From Campanula takesimana (taxonomy: Eukaryota; Streptophyta; Magnoliopsida; Asterales; Campanulaceae), in NCBI GenBank assembly GCA_026119855.1, contig JAOWBW010001463.1:62001-126000 (forward strand): DNA of 64,000 nucleotides. The letters are read 5' to 3'. The notes beneath the pieces are model-generated. The model saw only the letters and a list, made by a program, of their open reading frames with translations. It had not been told where the DNA came from and searched no databases. Shown piece after piece: positions 19,688 to 29,912 of the stretch (the stretch's first letter is position 1; every line of letters begins with the position of its first letter). A program made the translations under genes and the position numbers.

Positions 19688-19692
19688 ACATA
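19637..19692. repeat. (TA)n microsatellite between two MITEs
   Basis: About 22 TA units (19637-19683), then AAACACATA before the next MITE. Confidence 0.9.
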
Positions 19693-19975
19693 CTCCCTCC
19701 GTTTCATGTGAATTGAGACTTATTTCCCTTTTTGTCCGTTTCACCTCAATTGAGACTGCCCAAAATGGCAAACATTTTAATATTTTATATTCACCCAACC
19801 CCACCCATTTAACCCCACTAATTCTCCCTTTTCATTTTCCAACACTCATTTTATCCAACCAACACTACTATTTACCCCACTCATTCTCTCTCTTCATTTT
19901 CCACCACACATTCACTACTTTCTCTTAATTATTGTGCCATTTTTTTTTGTCTCAATTCACATGAAACGGAGGGAG
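19693..19975. mobile_element. Stowaway-type MITE
   Basis: Left end CTCCCTCCGTTTCATGTGAA, right end TTCACATGAAACGGAGGGAG, essentially perfect inverted ends, TA at 19691-19692 and 19976-19977. Confidence 0.88.
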
Positions 19976-20029
19976 TATATACGATTTTGGTTTTGATTTT
20001 GTTGTTTGTAGTTGTGGGTTTCGCAATGG

Positions 20030-20215
20030 AAATTATGTTGATTAGGCAGTATGTATGGTGATGGTGTGGTGGAGAAAATGTTTATGTGGGTTGTGTAGGT
20101 GGTAGTGTTTATGGAGGTTAATGGTGGTTAGGTTGGTGGTGGTGGAGGGATGGTTGTGATGGTGGGATAGTGGTGGCGAGACGGTAGGTGGGATGATGGT
20201 GGGTATTGTTAATAT
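20030..20215. repeat. GGT/GTGG-rich low-complexity tract
   Basis: G/T-rich plus strand with many GGTGG and ATGGTGG steps; no frame with recognisable content. Confidence 0.5.
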
Positions 20216-20329
20216 AAATTAAAAGTAAATAAATAATTTAATTTTAATTGATATTTAAAATGAAAGTTAGTTTCTTATTCAGTTTAAGGGACAATTTTTT
20301 TTTAGCGAAATTAACTTTTCATGTTCAAT

Positions 20330-20595
20330 AGTCCACATTCTCAAAATACTTGTAGTTTACGGAGTTGATTTATCTCAAAATATTTGTAGTTTCACTATTA
20401 TCCATGAGTTTTACCCTTATTTACCAAATATGCACTTATTTACAACAGTGAGATATACATAGCATAATCATTTAATTGCATAGGCAATTGAAATTTTTAA
20501 GGGTAATAAAAACAATTATATGTAATGGTTACATTTCTTAATATGTGTGAGAACCTCTAAAGTTTCAAATATTTTGGGACAAAGGGAGTATCATC
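20330..20595. mobile_element. Degenerate Stowaway-like MITE
   Basis: The left part (TCTCAAAATACTTGTAGTTT) and right end (TTTGGGACAAAGGGAGTA) resemble the element begun at 28361 (CTCCCTCCGTCTCAAAATAG). The left terminus is eroded. Confidence 0.45.
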
Positions 20596-20689
20596 TTTTC
20601 CTTTTGATGATTACGTGTGAAGCACATGACCTGAATTTTAACGAGAGTTACATTTTTGATGAAAATTTCATTGGATTGCAAAAAAAGTC

Positions 20690-21500
20690 CATTTTGGTGA
20701 CTGATGACTTATGGCTGGTGGCTGATAACTTATAGTTGATGGCTAGTAACTTATAGCTGATGGCTGATTTAATGATTACTGTTTGTTTTAGCTGTTCTGA
20801 AATAATGGCTATTTATTTCAATGGTTAAAAAAACAACTTTTGGGATGCTAAAATGTTTACTATAAGTTTTCGAAAAAATAAAAAAACAATTGATTCACGA
20901 ATAAATGACAAATTCTCTTGTATCTTTGAAATGTAATTGTGTACCTCAAAAAATGATTAATAGTTATTATTATCATTGACTTTAAAATTAATCAAACTTA
21001 ATCAATAAAAATCATAGTGTAAACTAGAAATATTAGAACAAAAAGTCATGGATATATTAAAAAAAATGTTTTTTGCATTGTACCTTTTAAATTAACAAAA
21101 CTAACAAAAAGAATTGAAAAAACAAAACATAAAAATATATTAGAGCATAAATATAATTAAAGTTAATATAACAAAAATGGATTAAAGAGAAAGAGCCCAA
21201 TAATAAAATATGATAGAATTGCATGAGGGTAAAAAAGAAAAGCAAAAGGAAAAAAAAAACAAAACTGAATCAAAGAAGAAAAGGGAATGACGTTGAGAGT
21301 AGGATGGATTTTTTTATTTTTTTTAAAAGATGTAGCCGGCATACATCGAACTCGGTACCTGGTTACTTAAAAAATATCTAGCGAGATATTACAAAATATT
21401 AACAAGCTCCAATTTTGTTGCTTTTGACTTTTGCTTATTTTGTGCAATAATGTGATTGTACTTTACTTATTGGCTTATTGTATTTAAGTAAAAACAAACA
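20690..21500. repeat. Probable decayed DNA transposon with tandem subterminal repeats
   Basis: 20699-20768 holds about four copies of an 18-20 bp unit (GCTGATAACTTATAG, ATGGCTGAT variants). The far side (21430-21500) has ACTTATTGGCTTATTG. The layout suggests a hAT- or MULE-derived MITE, but I cannot fix termini or target duplications. Confidence 0.35.
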
Positions 21501-21517
21501 CTCCATTTTCACCATAA

Positions 21518-21547
21518 CTAGTTAGTAACCCGTCGATACTCGACGGG
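21518..21547 (-). mobile_element. Helitron 3' terminus (minus strand)
   Basis: The minus strand reads CCCGTCGAGTATCGACGGG (8 bp perfect stem), 7 bases, then CTAG followed by T: the plant Helitron end (hairpin, CTRR, insertion before T). A matching 5' terminus could be the one at 27345, but the intervening 5.8 kb is a mosaic. Confidence 0.7.
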
Positions 21548-22080
21548 CATAGTATAATTAGCTAATTAGAAAATGTAACATAAGATTAAGATTAGTATTT
21601 TGAATTTATAAAATTAATTAATAAGTTGTTTTTTTATTTCCATCACCATGACTTTTTGGATTCTTTCTTCGACTAATTGGAATCTTTCCTCAACTAACCG
21701 GTATAACTATCACGGCTTTAAAACAATACATATGTGTTTATCTTAGACAACAATGGTAAATCTTAATTATGTGAGAGTTGATGCCCTTTTGGTCTTACCC
21801 CACTCAAATTAAATTAGCCAACAAATATTGATGTTTTTTTTAAAAGAAAAACTTATGTAAAAGTTTGAAGAAAAGAGTGTGGAAGTAAGTCCATGAGATG
21901 CAACTGGGACTCGATCATCTATTAGCATAAAATCATCTTTAATAGTTGTAATTGAATGTGCCTGCGACCGTAGTTTAGGCATATATAATTTGTCCAAAGA
22001 AGTCTAAAAAAAAAACTAAAAATGAATTTATGTAAAATTTACTCCTAGGCGTAGTTTTTTACATGCTTGTTCAAACAACT
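21548..22080. other. AT-rich region, no gene seen
   Basis: No coding frame recognised; possibly Helitron interior. Confidence 0.5.
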
Positions 22081-22081
22081 C

Positions 22082-23442
22082 TGTTGGGTATTCGTATTTT
22101 TAACCTTCTAAACTTGTTAAAATTGATTGATACCATCACCGTTTATTTATGGACTTTGATATCATATGTAAAAACGTTAATAATTTCCAACTTTTAGATA
22201 AGTCCTTGTTATAGAATAGGCTTAGGGATTTTACCTTAGAACTGAGAGCAGAGATCATTGCACAGACACCTTCTGCGCAGCGAATGCGCATGAATACCGT
22301 GTGCCGCGCAAATCTTCACTTGGTCCTTTTACTTATGTTTGAGCAACCTTAGATTCTAGACGCGTGTATAGCGTGAAGACAAGCTACGTTTTTTGGATTG
22401 AGCCAAAATGCTTCGGTGTGCAGATACGACAAATTAAACACACTCAGCAGATCCAACGTAGAAGATGCACCTAGATGAAAATCTCAGCAAAAGGCAATTG
22501 TCATCCTTTTAGATGAAGATTTGAATTTTTGTCTTCATGCTATGTCTCCAACGGCTACAAAAACATCTGTGCACCAATTAAATTGTGTCAGGTCATTGTC
22601 CTTGCTCAGATCTCTAACGGCTAGTTTATAAAGCTTGGCTATAAATACCTGTTATCTTCATTTCCAAGTTTCTTTTGTTTTGCTTTCAAAACAGTACTAT
22701 GAAGTTTTGAAGATTGCGCTTATTTTCCAAATTCACAATATCAACTTCATATCTTCATCTTATCCTAGATTCTAAGCCTTATAACACCAGGATTCTAGTG
22801 TTCTACATCTCATAGATTCAAAGAGTCTAAAATTTTGGCACACACACACACACACAACTCATGAAGTTTGTCATCTATATCATCCTTCTAGAGATACATT
22901 GGTTTAGTATAAGATTTGTTTCTCATGGCACATAGTTAGCTTTGATTTTCGATTTTTTTTTAATCTTGTAAAAGCTCCTTAATCTAATAAATCTCACAGT
23001 TGAAAAATTCAAGACTAACCATCTTGGTAGAGGACGCATATCTTTTTACGATCGAATCTCTCCAAATAGATTGTTCTTATTTTCTGCATTTTACTTTAAT
23101 GTCCGTAATATTTCTAATACCTGCTTATTGTTCGATTTTAATACATTCCGTAGCATTGTTGATATTGTGTTTGTTTGCTTATTGCCTTAGTGACTTTTTA
23201 CACAACTCTTTAAGCAATTATGTAGTCGTGTGCGTTTTTCTCTCCTGCGCATTATCTCCTGCGCAGAAGAACTTGCTTTAAAGATTCGATGTGCATTTCA
23301 CACTCTCTCTGCACGCTATACTTAGTGAAATTGAGATTAATGCGCATTAGCCATTGATTTGCAAAATGGTTTTAAAAAGTTTCAATATAGCTATTCACCC
23401 CCTAGCTATTTTTATATCCTTCTTGTCCATTTGAGATCAACA
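22082..23442 (+). repeat. SIRE/Maximus-like solo LTR (about 1.36 kb)
   Basis: Starts TGTTGGGTATTCG and ends GAGATCAACA. Just before the end it has CAATATAGCTATTCACCCCC, typical of the 3' end of SIRE-type copia LTRs. Flanks AACTC (22077-22081) and AACTT (23443-23447) match at 4 of 5 bases. TATA at GGCTATAAATACC (22638-22650). It contains a (CA)n run at about 22838-22856 and TGCGCA palindromes at 22274, 22285, 23246, 23260 and 23341. No primer site or internal region is attached, so it is a solo LTR. Confidence 0.75.
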
Positions 23443-23776
23443 AACTTGATAAGGGTGTTCATCCTTTTAATCTCTCCTTCCAGAAATTCATAAACAAACT
23501 AAGAAGTCGGGCACAATCCTTATATGTCAAAGCGCCACAATAATGTTTCATTAGATTTAGGGTGATACGCTTATCTTTTTTGCCATAGATTTTTTGCTAG
23601 ATTTCACTAATTGATGAATAACTTTAATTTTGTGCTGACTACCATAGTTGCTTAGGTCTTATAGCAACCACCTCGTATAATCACTGCACTTAAAAGACAA
23701 TACACATGTGACTATCACGTAGGCACATTTACAACTTTGGTTGTTGGGGAATATGCCCCATTTAATTTTGAAATAC

Positions 23777-23807
<31 letters not shown>

Positions 23808-24440
23808 AATTAATATTTTGGAAAAAAAAAACACATTGGATTTTAATGCAATAAATGAATTTTAGCAACCATTTATATGTTGAAAAAATATTAAAACTTT
23901 TTCTTATAATTAGTGAAATAATTTTGGCCCAATTAAAAAAAAAGTACATACCATCTTTCTGGTATGCTCAACACAATTCAAAATCAAATATAATAATCAT
24001 CCTTATGGAAAAACATAAAAAATATTTATTATTGTCAGGAAACAATTTGACGTGACTTTAAGCATGTTTCAGACAACAAATCTTGTATTGAGAACAAAGA
24101 TAGCCTGGAATAAAATCATGTAAAATGATTATTCTAGACTTGGTGTTTCCACCGTCTATAAAGAATAATGACTTTAATCATTTCCTTATTACTCAAATAA
24201 TCTTGCCTTGAGTGGAAAAATAGAAAGAGTAAGAAAAAACAAAATTGTCATACAGAATTATATTTGTGAACCTTATAATTTAAACTTACTTGTTAATAGT
24301 AATAGTCTCTTTGTCAACATTAATCGTTGTGAACGCGTAAAGGATAGAGTGGGTAATCAGATAGGAATATATCCAGTTTAATGATATTTGATGTTTTTAT
24401 TATAGCATGTGTTACACTAAAGAGTTTATATTAAGAGTGA
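23443..24440. other. AT-rich region with long poly(A), no gene seen
   Basis: A possible LTR start, TGTTGGGGAATATGCCCC, at 23743 is followed by a long A-run (about 23780-23805); nothing further supports an element. No coding frame. Confidence 0.45.
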
Positions 24441-25309
24441 TACTATTCACAACCGCACAATTGCTGAATAAACCCGCAATTTATTTTCTTTTAAAAATGC
24501 CATTAATCAAATGTCTATACTAACCCTCTACTAAATACACCCATAGCATTAACTCCATCATCTATCTACCCTATTTTTTTTACCCCATTATTCTTACCCA
24601 TTGTTTTTACATTTTTAATTAAAATAAAATCAAAATCTCTCTGTCTCTAGAAAAGAATTCTTCCAAAATTCAATTGGAATCAAAATCTCTCTTTAGGAAT
24701 CATAGATTACAAATTTGGAGCAAAGACTGAAATCCCCATTAATTTCATTTCAATATCTCCAATCTCATTGATAAATTAGAATTGAAATTCAAATCGCCAA
24801 AGAGAAACCCATAACAAATTGCTGGTGGAAGAAATTCAGATGGAAATATTGGGGATGGGGTACACTGTTATGCTTGGATGATAGCAGGGAGAATGCCACA
24901 GCTAGGGGATGACGGAACCGACGACAGAAAAAGGATGTGACGGAGACCAGAGAATGAGCTGGCTGAAGCAGATCAGATCATCAAATCGAGCGGCGAACAT
25001 GGAGATTTCCATGGAGGGTCTACGACAGAGACTAAGAAAGGGGGCAGGTGGTAGCAGAGAATACTTGCAGATGGAACTTGAGAGACGATTGAAAGGGCAG
25101 GCCACGGGAGGGGAGATGAATTCGAAGATTGGAGGGGAGGGGAGCAGCGGAGAGGGAAGGGGAGGGGACGGGAGGGAGATTGGGTGAACTTTAGGGTTTT
25201 TTTCTGTTTCCTTTTCCAGATGGTGGAAAGAGAAACCAACGGTTAATGAATCCATTTGTCATTCTCACAACAAAAACTCTTTACCCATTTTCTAATAAGT
25301 ATACAACCT
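24441..25309. other. Possible transposon interior with GC-richer segment
   Basis: About 24840-25200 is markedly GC-richer (GGGGAGGGGA-like runs near 25130-25180) inside AT-rich sequence and resembles in texture the segment inside the MULE at 45879-48277. Open frames on both strands are low complexity and match no family I know. May be a captured gene fragment; no termini found. Confidence 0.3.
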
Positions 25310-25558
25310 GTTAGTATACTTATTAGAAACTTCATAATAGACTAAATTATAAAATTACTAAGTAATTGTCACTCACTTTTTATAAGGCAGAAGGAGTATA
25401 TCTTTAATAAATTATATTAAATATACCGAAGTTGAAAAATGCATCAATATTATATTACTAATTCATATATTGCATGGGGCGAATAAAGTAGTATCTTTTT
25501 AATTGTATTTAACAATTTTATAATTTAGTCTATTATGAAGTTTCTAATAAGTATACTA
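25310..25558. mobile_element. MITE with 45 bp terminal inverted repeats
   Basis: Bases 25310-25356 and 25510-25556 are near-perfect inverted copies (outer block TGTTAGTATACTTATTAGAA, inner block ending TAATTTAGTCTATTATGAAG on the right arm), enclosing about 150 bp. A further partial end copy (CTAATAAGTATAC) sits just outside at 25290-25302. The target duplication is unclear. Confidence 0.7.
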
Positions 25559-26009
25559 ACACACTTCTTGTCTTTCAATTTTGTCCCGAACTAATCTCCA
25601 TTTTTTTTTTAGTCTTGTATAGCATAAATAGGAGTTATCATGCTAATACTCATTATGTGACAATCCTTTAAAAAAAAAAAAAGGTTCTTTTTGCTAAAAT
25701 ATAGGGTATTTACCTTTTTTCAGCGATATTATTTTAACTATTCGTGTTACTTTGATTGAAATTCTGAAATAAAAAGCGATGAATATTTTACTACTCCTTA
25801 TCACCAAAAATAACTGTCGATTTTGACTCATAATTCCAGTCTCAAATAACTGTTATTTCAGAGCTAAAAATACTCAAATGTCATTCTTTCTCTTGCATTG
25901 GAACATATTCTATTTACTAATAGCAAAACTGTCATTTGGATTACCCAAACTTTTGTACATTATTCACAAAGGCTATTAAATCCCAAATTATGCGACTTTG
26001 CCACTCAAC
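25559..26009. other. AT-rich region, no gene seen
   Basis: No coding signal. Confidence 0.5.
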
Positions 26010-26720
26010 TTTACTACCTAATTTAGTAATAGTTAACTATAATAGTTAACCATTATAGTTAACTATTACTCTTATTAGTAATAGTTACTATTATCGTTAA
26101 CTATATTAGTTAACTATTACTATTAATAGTATTAGTTAACAATATTAGTTACAATACAAGTTAAATATTACTATTAATAGTATTAGTTAACTATAATAGT
26201 TATTATATTAGTTAACTATTACTATTAATAGTATTAGTTAACTATAATAGTTACTATATAGTTAATTATAATAGTTACTATATAGTTAATTATTACTATT
26301 AATAGTATTAATTAACCATAATAGTTATTACTTTATAAGTTATTTTTTACTATTAATAGTATTAGTTAACTATAATAGGCTACATACATTAACTATTACT
26401 ATTATTAGTATTAGTTAATTATAATAGTTATTATATAAATTAGATTATTAATTTTTAATATTAATTAATCATAATAGTTACTGTATCAATTAACTATTAC
26501 TATTAATAATATTATTTTATTATAATAATGATATTAATAATTATTATTATATAGACTAATCATTGCTATTAATATATATATTAACTATTACTATCAATGG
26601 TATTAATTAATTATAATAGTTAATATAATAATAGTAATCATATATATTAATTTTTATTATTAATAGTATTAGTTAAAATGATGATTACTATATTAGTTAA
26701 CTATAGTTAAAATATTTTTT
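26010..26720. repeat. AT-only palindromic minisatellite array
   Basis: About 700 bp built almost wholly of TTAACTATTA, CTATTAATAG, TATTAGTTAA and TATAATAGTTA blocks; each unit is close to self-complementary. The same unit occurs at 49490-49555, 50800-51150 and 63058-63235. It lies directly 5' of a Helitron-type 3' hairpin. Confidence 0.85.
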
Positions 26721-26738
26721 AAGACATAGTATTGGTTT

Positions 26739-26766
26739 CCCGTGCAGAGCACGGGTTACCCGCTAG
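26739..26766 (+). mobile_element. Helitron 3' terminus (plus strand)
   Basis: CCCGTGC-AGA-GCACGGG (7 bp perfect stem, 26739-26755), then TTACCCG, then CTAG (26763-26766) followed by T. The 5' terminus was not found. Confidence 0.7.
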
Positions 26767-26925
26767 TCTATAAGAAAAAATACCTAAGAGTCTGATTAGT
26801 TATGAGTTCATTAGCCAATTGAACAAAATATTTACTTGCTATATCGATTCAATTTCTTAATTAAATAATTTGATTATGAAAAATGTAACTGGACATAAGT
26901 GATAAAGCCCAATAGTATATAATAG

Positions 26926-27225
26926 TTTTACCTAGATTTAAAATTATCGAGATTTGAAAGCTAATCAGATTTGAATTGATTTTGTGATTAAATGATAAGG
27001 CCAGTTAAATATATTTTTTACTCAAATAAAATCCAACTACTGCTAAATTTTGAATTTGAATATATATATTAGTTTTACCTAGATTTAAAATTACCGAGAT
27101 TTGAAAGGTAATTAGATTTGAAAGCTAATCAGATTTGAATTGATTTTGTGATTAAATGATCAGGCCAGTTAAATATATTTTTTACTCAAATAAAATCCAA
27201 CTGCTAAATTTTGAATTTGAATATA
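26926..27225. repeat. Two-copy tandem duplication (about 145-155 bp unit)
   Basis: 26926-27068 and 27070-27225 are near-identical (start AGTTTTACCTAGATTTAAAA; end TTTTGAATTTGAATATAT). The second copy has a short internal insertion (AAGGTAATTAGATTTG) and a small deletion. Confidence 0.85.
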
Positions 27226-27299
27226 TTTAACTCTTTTCATCCTTGCATTAGCCAATTAAATAATGCCACGTGGCTTTCCACGTCACAATTCCACGTGGC

Positions 27300-27345
27300 G
27301 CGCTGTGAGGCATGGAAATGTTCCTGCTTTTATATATTATATAGA
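27300..27345 (-). mobile_element. Candidate Helitron 5' terminus (minus strand)
   Basis: From 27345 the minus strand reads TCTATATAATATATAAAAGC after an A, followed by GCCACGTGG-rich sequence; plant Helitrons commonly start TCTATA and insert between A and T. Confidence 0.5.
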
Positions 27346-27429
27346 TTAAAGCCAAAAGACATAAGTCACTAAAAATAAGTCAAAACAAACGAGCACATGG
27401 AAAACACATTACAACTAAAGCATAGGTAG

Positions 27430-27910
27430 CCAAATTGCAATTTGCTGATGTAGGAGAGCAGACGGAATTCCAGCGCAGCAGCAGACCGAGCGCCCGCCTG
27501 CACAAGACCAAGCACCCGCCTGGAATTGATCTTCAGACGGCTGACCTTACTGCCATGATGAGCACCCGCTTGGTCTAGGGCGAGCGCCCGCTCGCTTGTC
27601 GGGAGAAAAATCCCAGTTTACGTTTTTCATTGTTTTACGCGCAGACTTGGGTTATTTTCGGGATTATTTGTTAAATTAAGGTTTGTTATTTTGTTAGGAG
27701 TCTAGTAGGGTTTTGTTAGTAGTATTAATACTTTTCTTTCATCATTCTTGGGTTACAACTTTATTTTATCAATTGAACTTTTGTTCTTAGAGATTTATTT
27801 CTTTTTCTTCGTGGATTCCAAGATTATCGTGTTTGAGGATTCATTGCTTGTGAATTTTTGTGATTAGCGCGCTAATCACGAATATCTATCGCTTACGTGC
27901 TGTGTCATTT
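27430..27910 (+). repeat. LTR fragment with GC-rich palindrome pairs
   Basis: A TGATGTAGGAGAGCAGACGG block at about 27445 opens a segment with dyads CGAGCGCCCGCCTG (27487), CAAGCACCCGCCTG (27509), TGAGCACCCGCTTG (27559) and CGAGCGCCCGCTCG (27581): 22 bp within pairs, 72 bp between pairs. Downstream resembles U3/R/U5, with CTTTCATCATTCTTGGG and a palindrome TTAGCGCGCTAA near 27865. Borders and target duplication are not resolved; the motif is inverted relative to the other LTRs. Confidence 0.5.
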
Positions 27911-28325
27911 ACCCATTAAACAACTAAGTGAAACATGAAATATTGTCTTTCTTTAATAATCTATTTATCAATTTCATAATCTCTTTTATTTATTTTATTT
28001 TTATATATAAGGTTTATTATATATAAGGTATTATTATTATCATTCTTATTATTGTTATTATGCGGATCAAAATTTTCCATGGCACGATAGAAAATAATTA
28101 TATTTGATAGAAAAAAGATAGAGAAAAACTTACCAAAAAGTCATAAATAGTTAAGTTATACTTTGAAGGGTAATTTTGTCAAGAGAAATTATTTTCATGA
28201 TTATTGATGAAGGTAGTGGATTAGGAAATTTTGTAGTGGAAATAGCCCCTTTCAGTTTTTATTGGATCATTTAGATTGCCAAATTACTTAATTAAAATAT
28301 AATCAAGCTAACCAAAAATTTATTG
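27911..28325. other. AT-rich region, no gene seen
   Basis: No coding frame; ends in a MITE right end (GGGACGGAAGGAG, 28331-28343). Confidence 0.5.
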
Positions 28326-28360
28326 TGAACGGGACGGAAGGAGTATATATTATTGAATAC

Positions 28361-28619
28361 ACTCCCTCCGTCTCAAAATAGTAGTCAGTTTAAGAGTTAA
28401 GTTTGTCTCAAAATATTTATCGTTTTACTATTTTCAATACTTTTTTATAGTATACCAATTATACCCTTATTAATCTCTTACACAAAAATTTAATTACTAT
28501 TAAAGGTTTATGAAACTCTTTTATCGTACACTAATTGCATTTTTAATAAAAAATCAAAACTACATATATTTTGTTATATAACGAGAAATATTATTGTGTT
28601 TGAAAGTGTTTGAAAGTGT
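28361..28619. mobile_element. Stowaway-type MITE, left part
   Basis: CTCCCTCCGTCTCAAAATAG at 28361-28381 opens a MITE; no right end is seen before the retrotransposon at 28620, nor after it at 42025. The copia insertion or an earlier deletion removed it. Confidence 0.5.
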
Positions 28620-28816
28620 TGATAGAATATTATTCGTGATTCTCTAGTATCTCACGTAAATTAGTATAGATATGTATATATGTGTATATCATTATGTTAG
28701 GTAGGAGATCTCTCCTAAACCATTAAGGAGATTACATCAGATCCTAATTAATAGGACTTAGCTTTGTATATATTGACAGAGATTGTGAATACAAGGGCAA
28801 GGACCATATTCCTTCA
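28620..28816 (+). repeat. 5' LTR of element D
   Basis: TGATAGAA...CCTTCA. Contains the near-palindrome AGGAGATCTCTCCT (28703-28716) and a TATA-like TGTATATATTGA at about 28766. Confidence 0.93.
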
Positions 28817-28898
28817 TGGTATCGAGCAACCCTAATTAAGGCCGCCCATCCTCTCTCCCTCTCACGTTTTTTTTTCTCTTCTTTTCTTTTCTGTGTTC

Positions 28899-29912
28899 AT
28901 GGCCCCTCAAGCCCAGTTGCACCCGGCTTTTACAGTCGGGAACATTAAGAACTGGATTCCCATCATGCTTGAGCCAGAGACGGGAAAGTATGTTTCTTGG
29001 GCGGAATTATTTCGTATCCATTGCCGTGTGTTCGAGGTCATTGATCATATTATTCCTCCTACACCGGATGAAAAGGGAAAAGCTGTGGAGACGCCTGCGG
29101 AGGATAAGGCGTTATGGTCGAGACTCGACTCTCTAGTGCTGCAATGGATCTACGGGACTATTTCCCCCGATCTGTTACAGACAATTCTCGAGCCAGGATC
29201 CACTGCACAGAAAACATGGGAACGTTTAGCAGGGATCTTTCTGGATAACAAGCACTCCCGTGCGGTTCAGCTTGAGAACCAATTCTCTGTGGTTCATCTA
29301 GATAATTTTCCGGGGATCTCTGCCTATTGCAAGGAATTGAAAAGCCTTGCTGATCAATTGGCTAATGTAGGCGCACCGGTCTCTAACGACAGAATGGTTC
29401 TTCAAGTAATTGCCGGATTGACCGAGAGTTATGACAGTGTTGCGACGATTATTCAACAGAGCAATCCTCTACCCTCCTTTTATGAGGCTCGCTCGAGGTT
29501 GATTATGGAAGAATCACGCAAAGCAAAGCAAGCCAGCATCGCCTCCAGTGCAGCAAACTCCGCACTCATGGCAGCTACTGATGGGTTTGATGAAGCTAAA
29601 GAACACTCCAGCATGCACAGCAGCCATCCTCGACCAAATAACAGGACCGGCGGACAGAATACGGGTCGTGGCAGACGGACAAGTGGACAAGGACAGGGGC
29701 AACGTAATCAGAATGGCAATCAGAATGGTGGCCGTCAGCAAGATGGAAGGGCACAGTCTGGCAGAGGCCGTGGGCGTGGCAACCCCAACTCTTACTCACG
29801 ACCGGGGCACCAATTTCCTGCTTGGTGGAATTATCCAACAGGCCCATTTATGCCGCAGCCTTGGGCTTCTCTTCCATGTCCGTATCCGACAACTGGATGG
29901 ACTCGTCCTACT
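28899..29912 (+). pseudogene. Element D gag, first part (split by E)
   Basis: UBN2/retrotran-gag type protein from ATG 28899 (an in-frame ATG two codons upstream is also possible). Features: NIKNWIPIML near the start, WSRLDSLVLQWIYGTI, ENQFSVVHLDNF, LPSFYEARSRLIMEE. The C-terminal part is Gly/Arg/Gln-rich (RGRGRG), taking the place of a zinc knuckle. The frame enters the E LTR at 29913; it resumes at 38449 (PT|NPGPNGVLGPRP). Confidence 0.88.

Noticed and set aside
19427..19711. 94-codon frame ending in Ile-Tyr repeats
   Set aside because: Translation of a MITE plus a TA microsatellite.
23743..23810. TGTTGGGGAATATGCCCC as an LTR start
   Set aside because: No matching end, primer site or target duplication; followed by poly(A).
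24902..25255. Pro/Ser-rich frame (minus) and its plus-strand partner as a gene
   Set aside because: Both strands are open because of GC-rich low-complexity sequence; no recognisable domain, start context or intron signals.
26010..26720. AT array as a centromeric satellite or replication origin
   Set aside because: Short arrays with irregular units, tied to Helitron ends and found at three other places; no evidence for either role.
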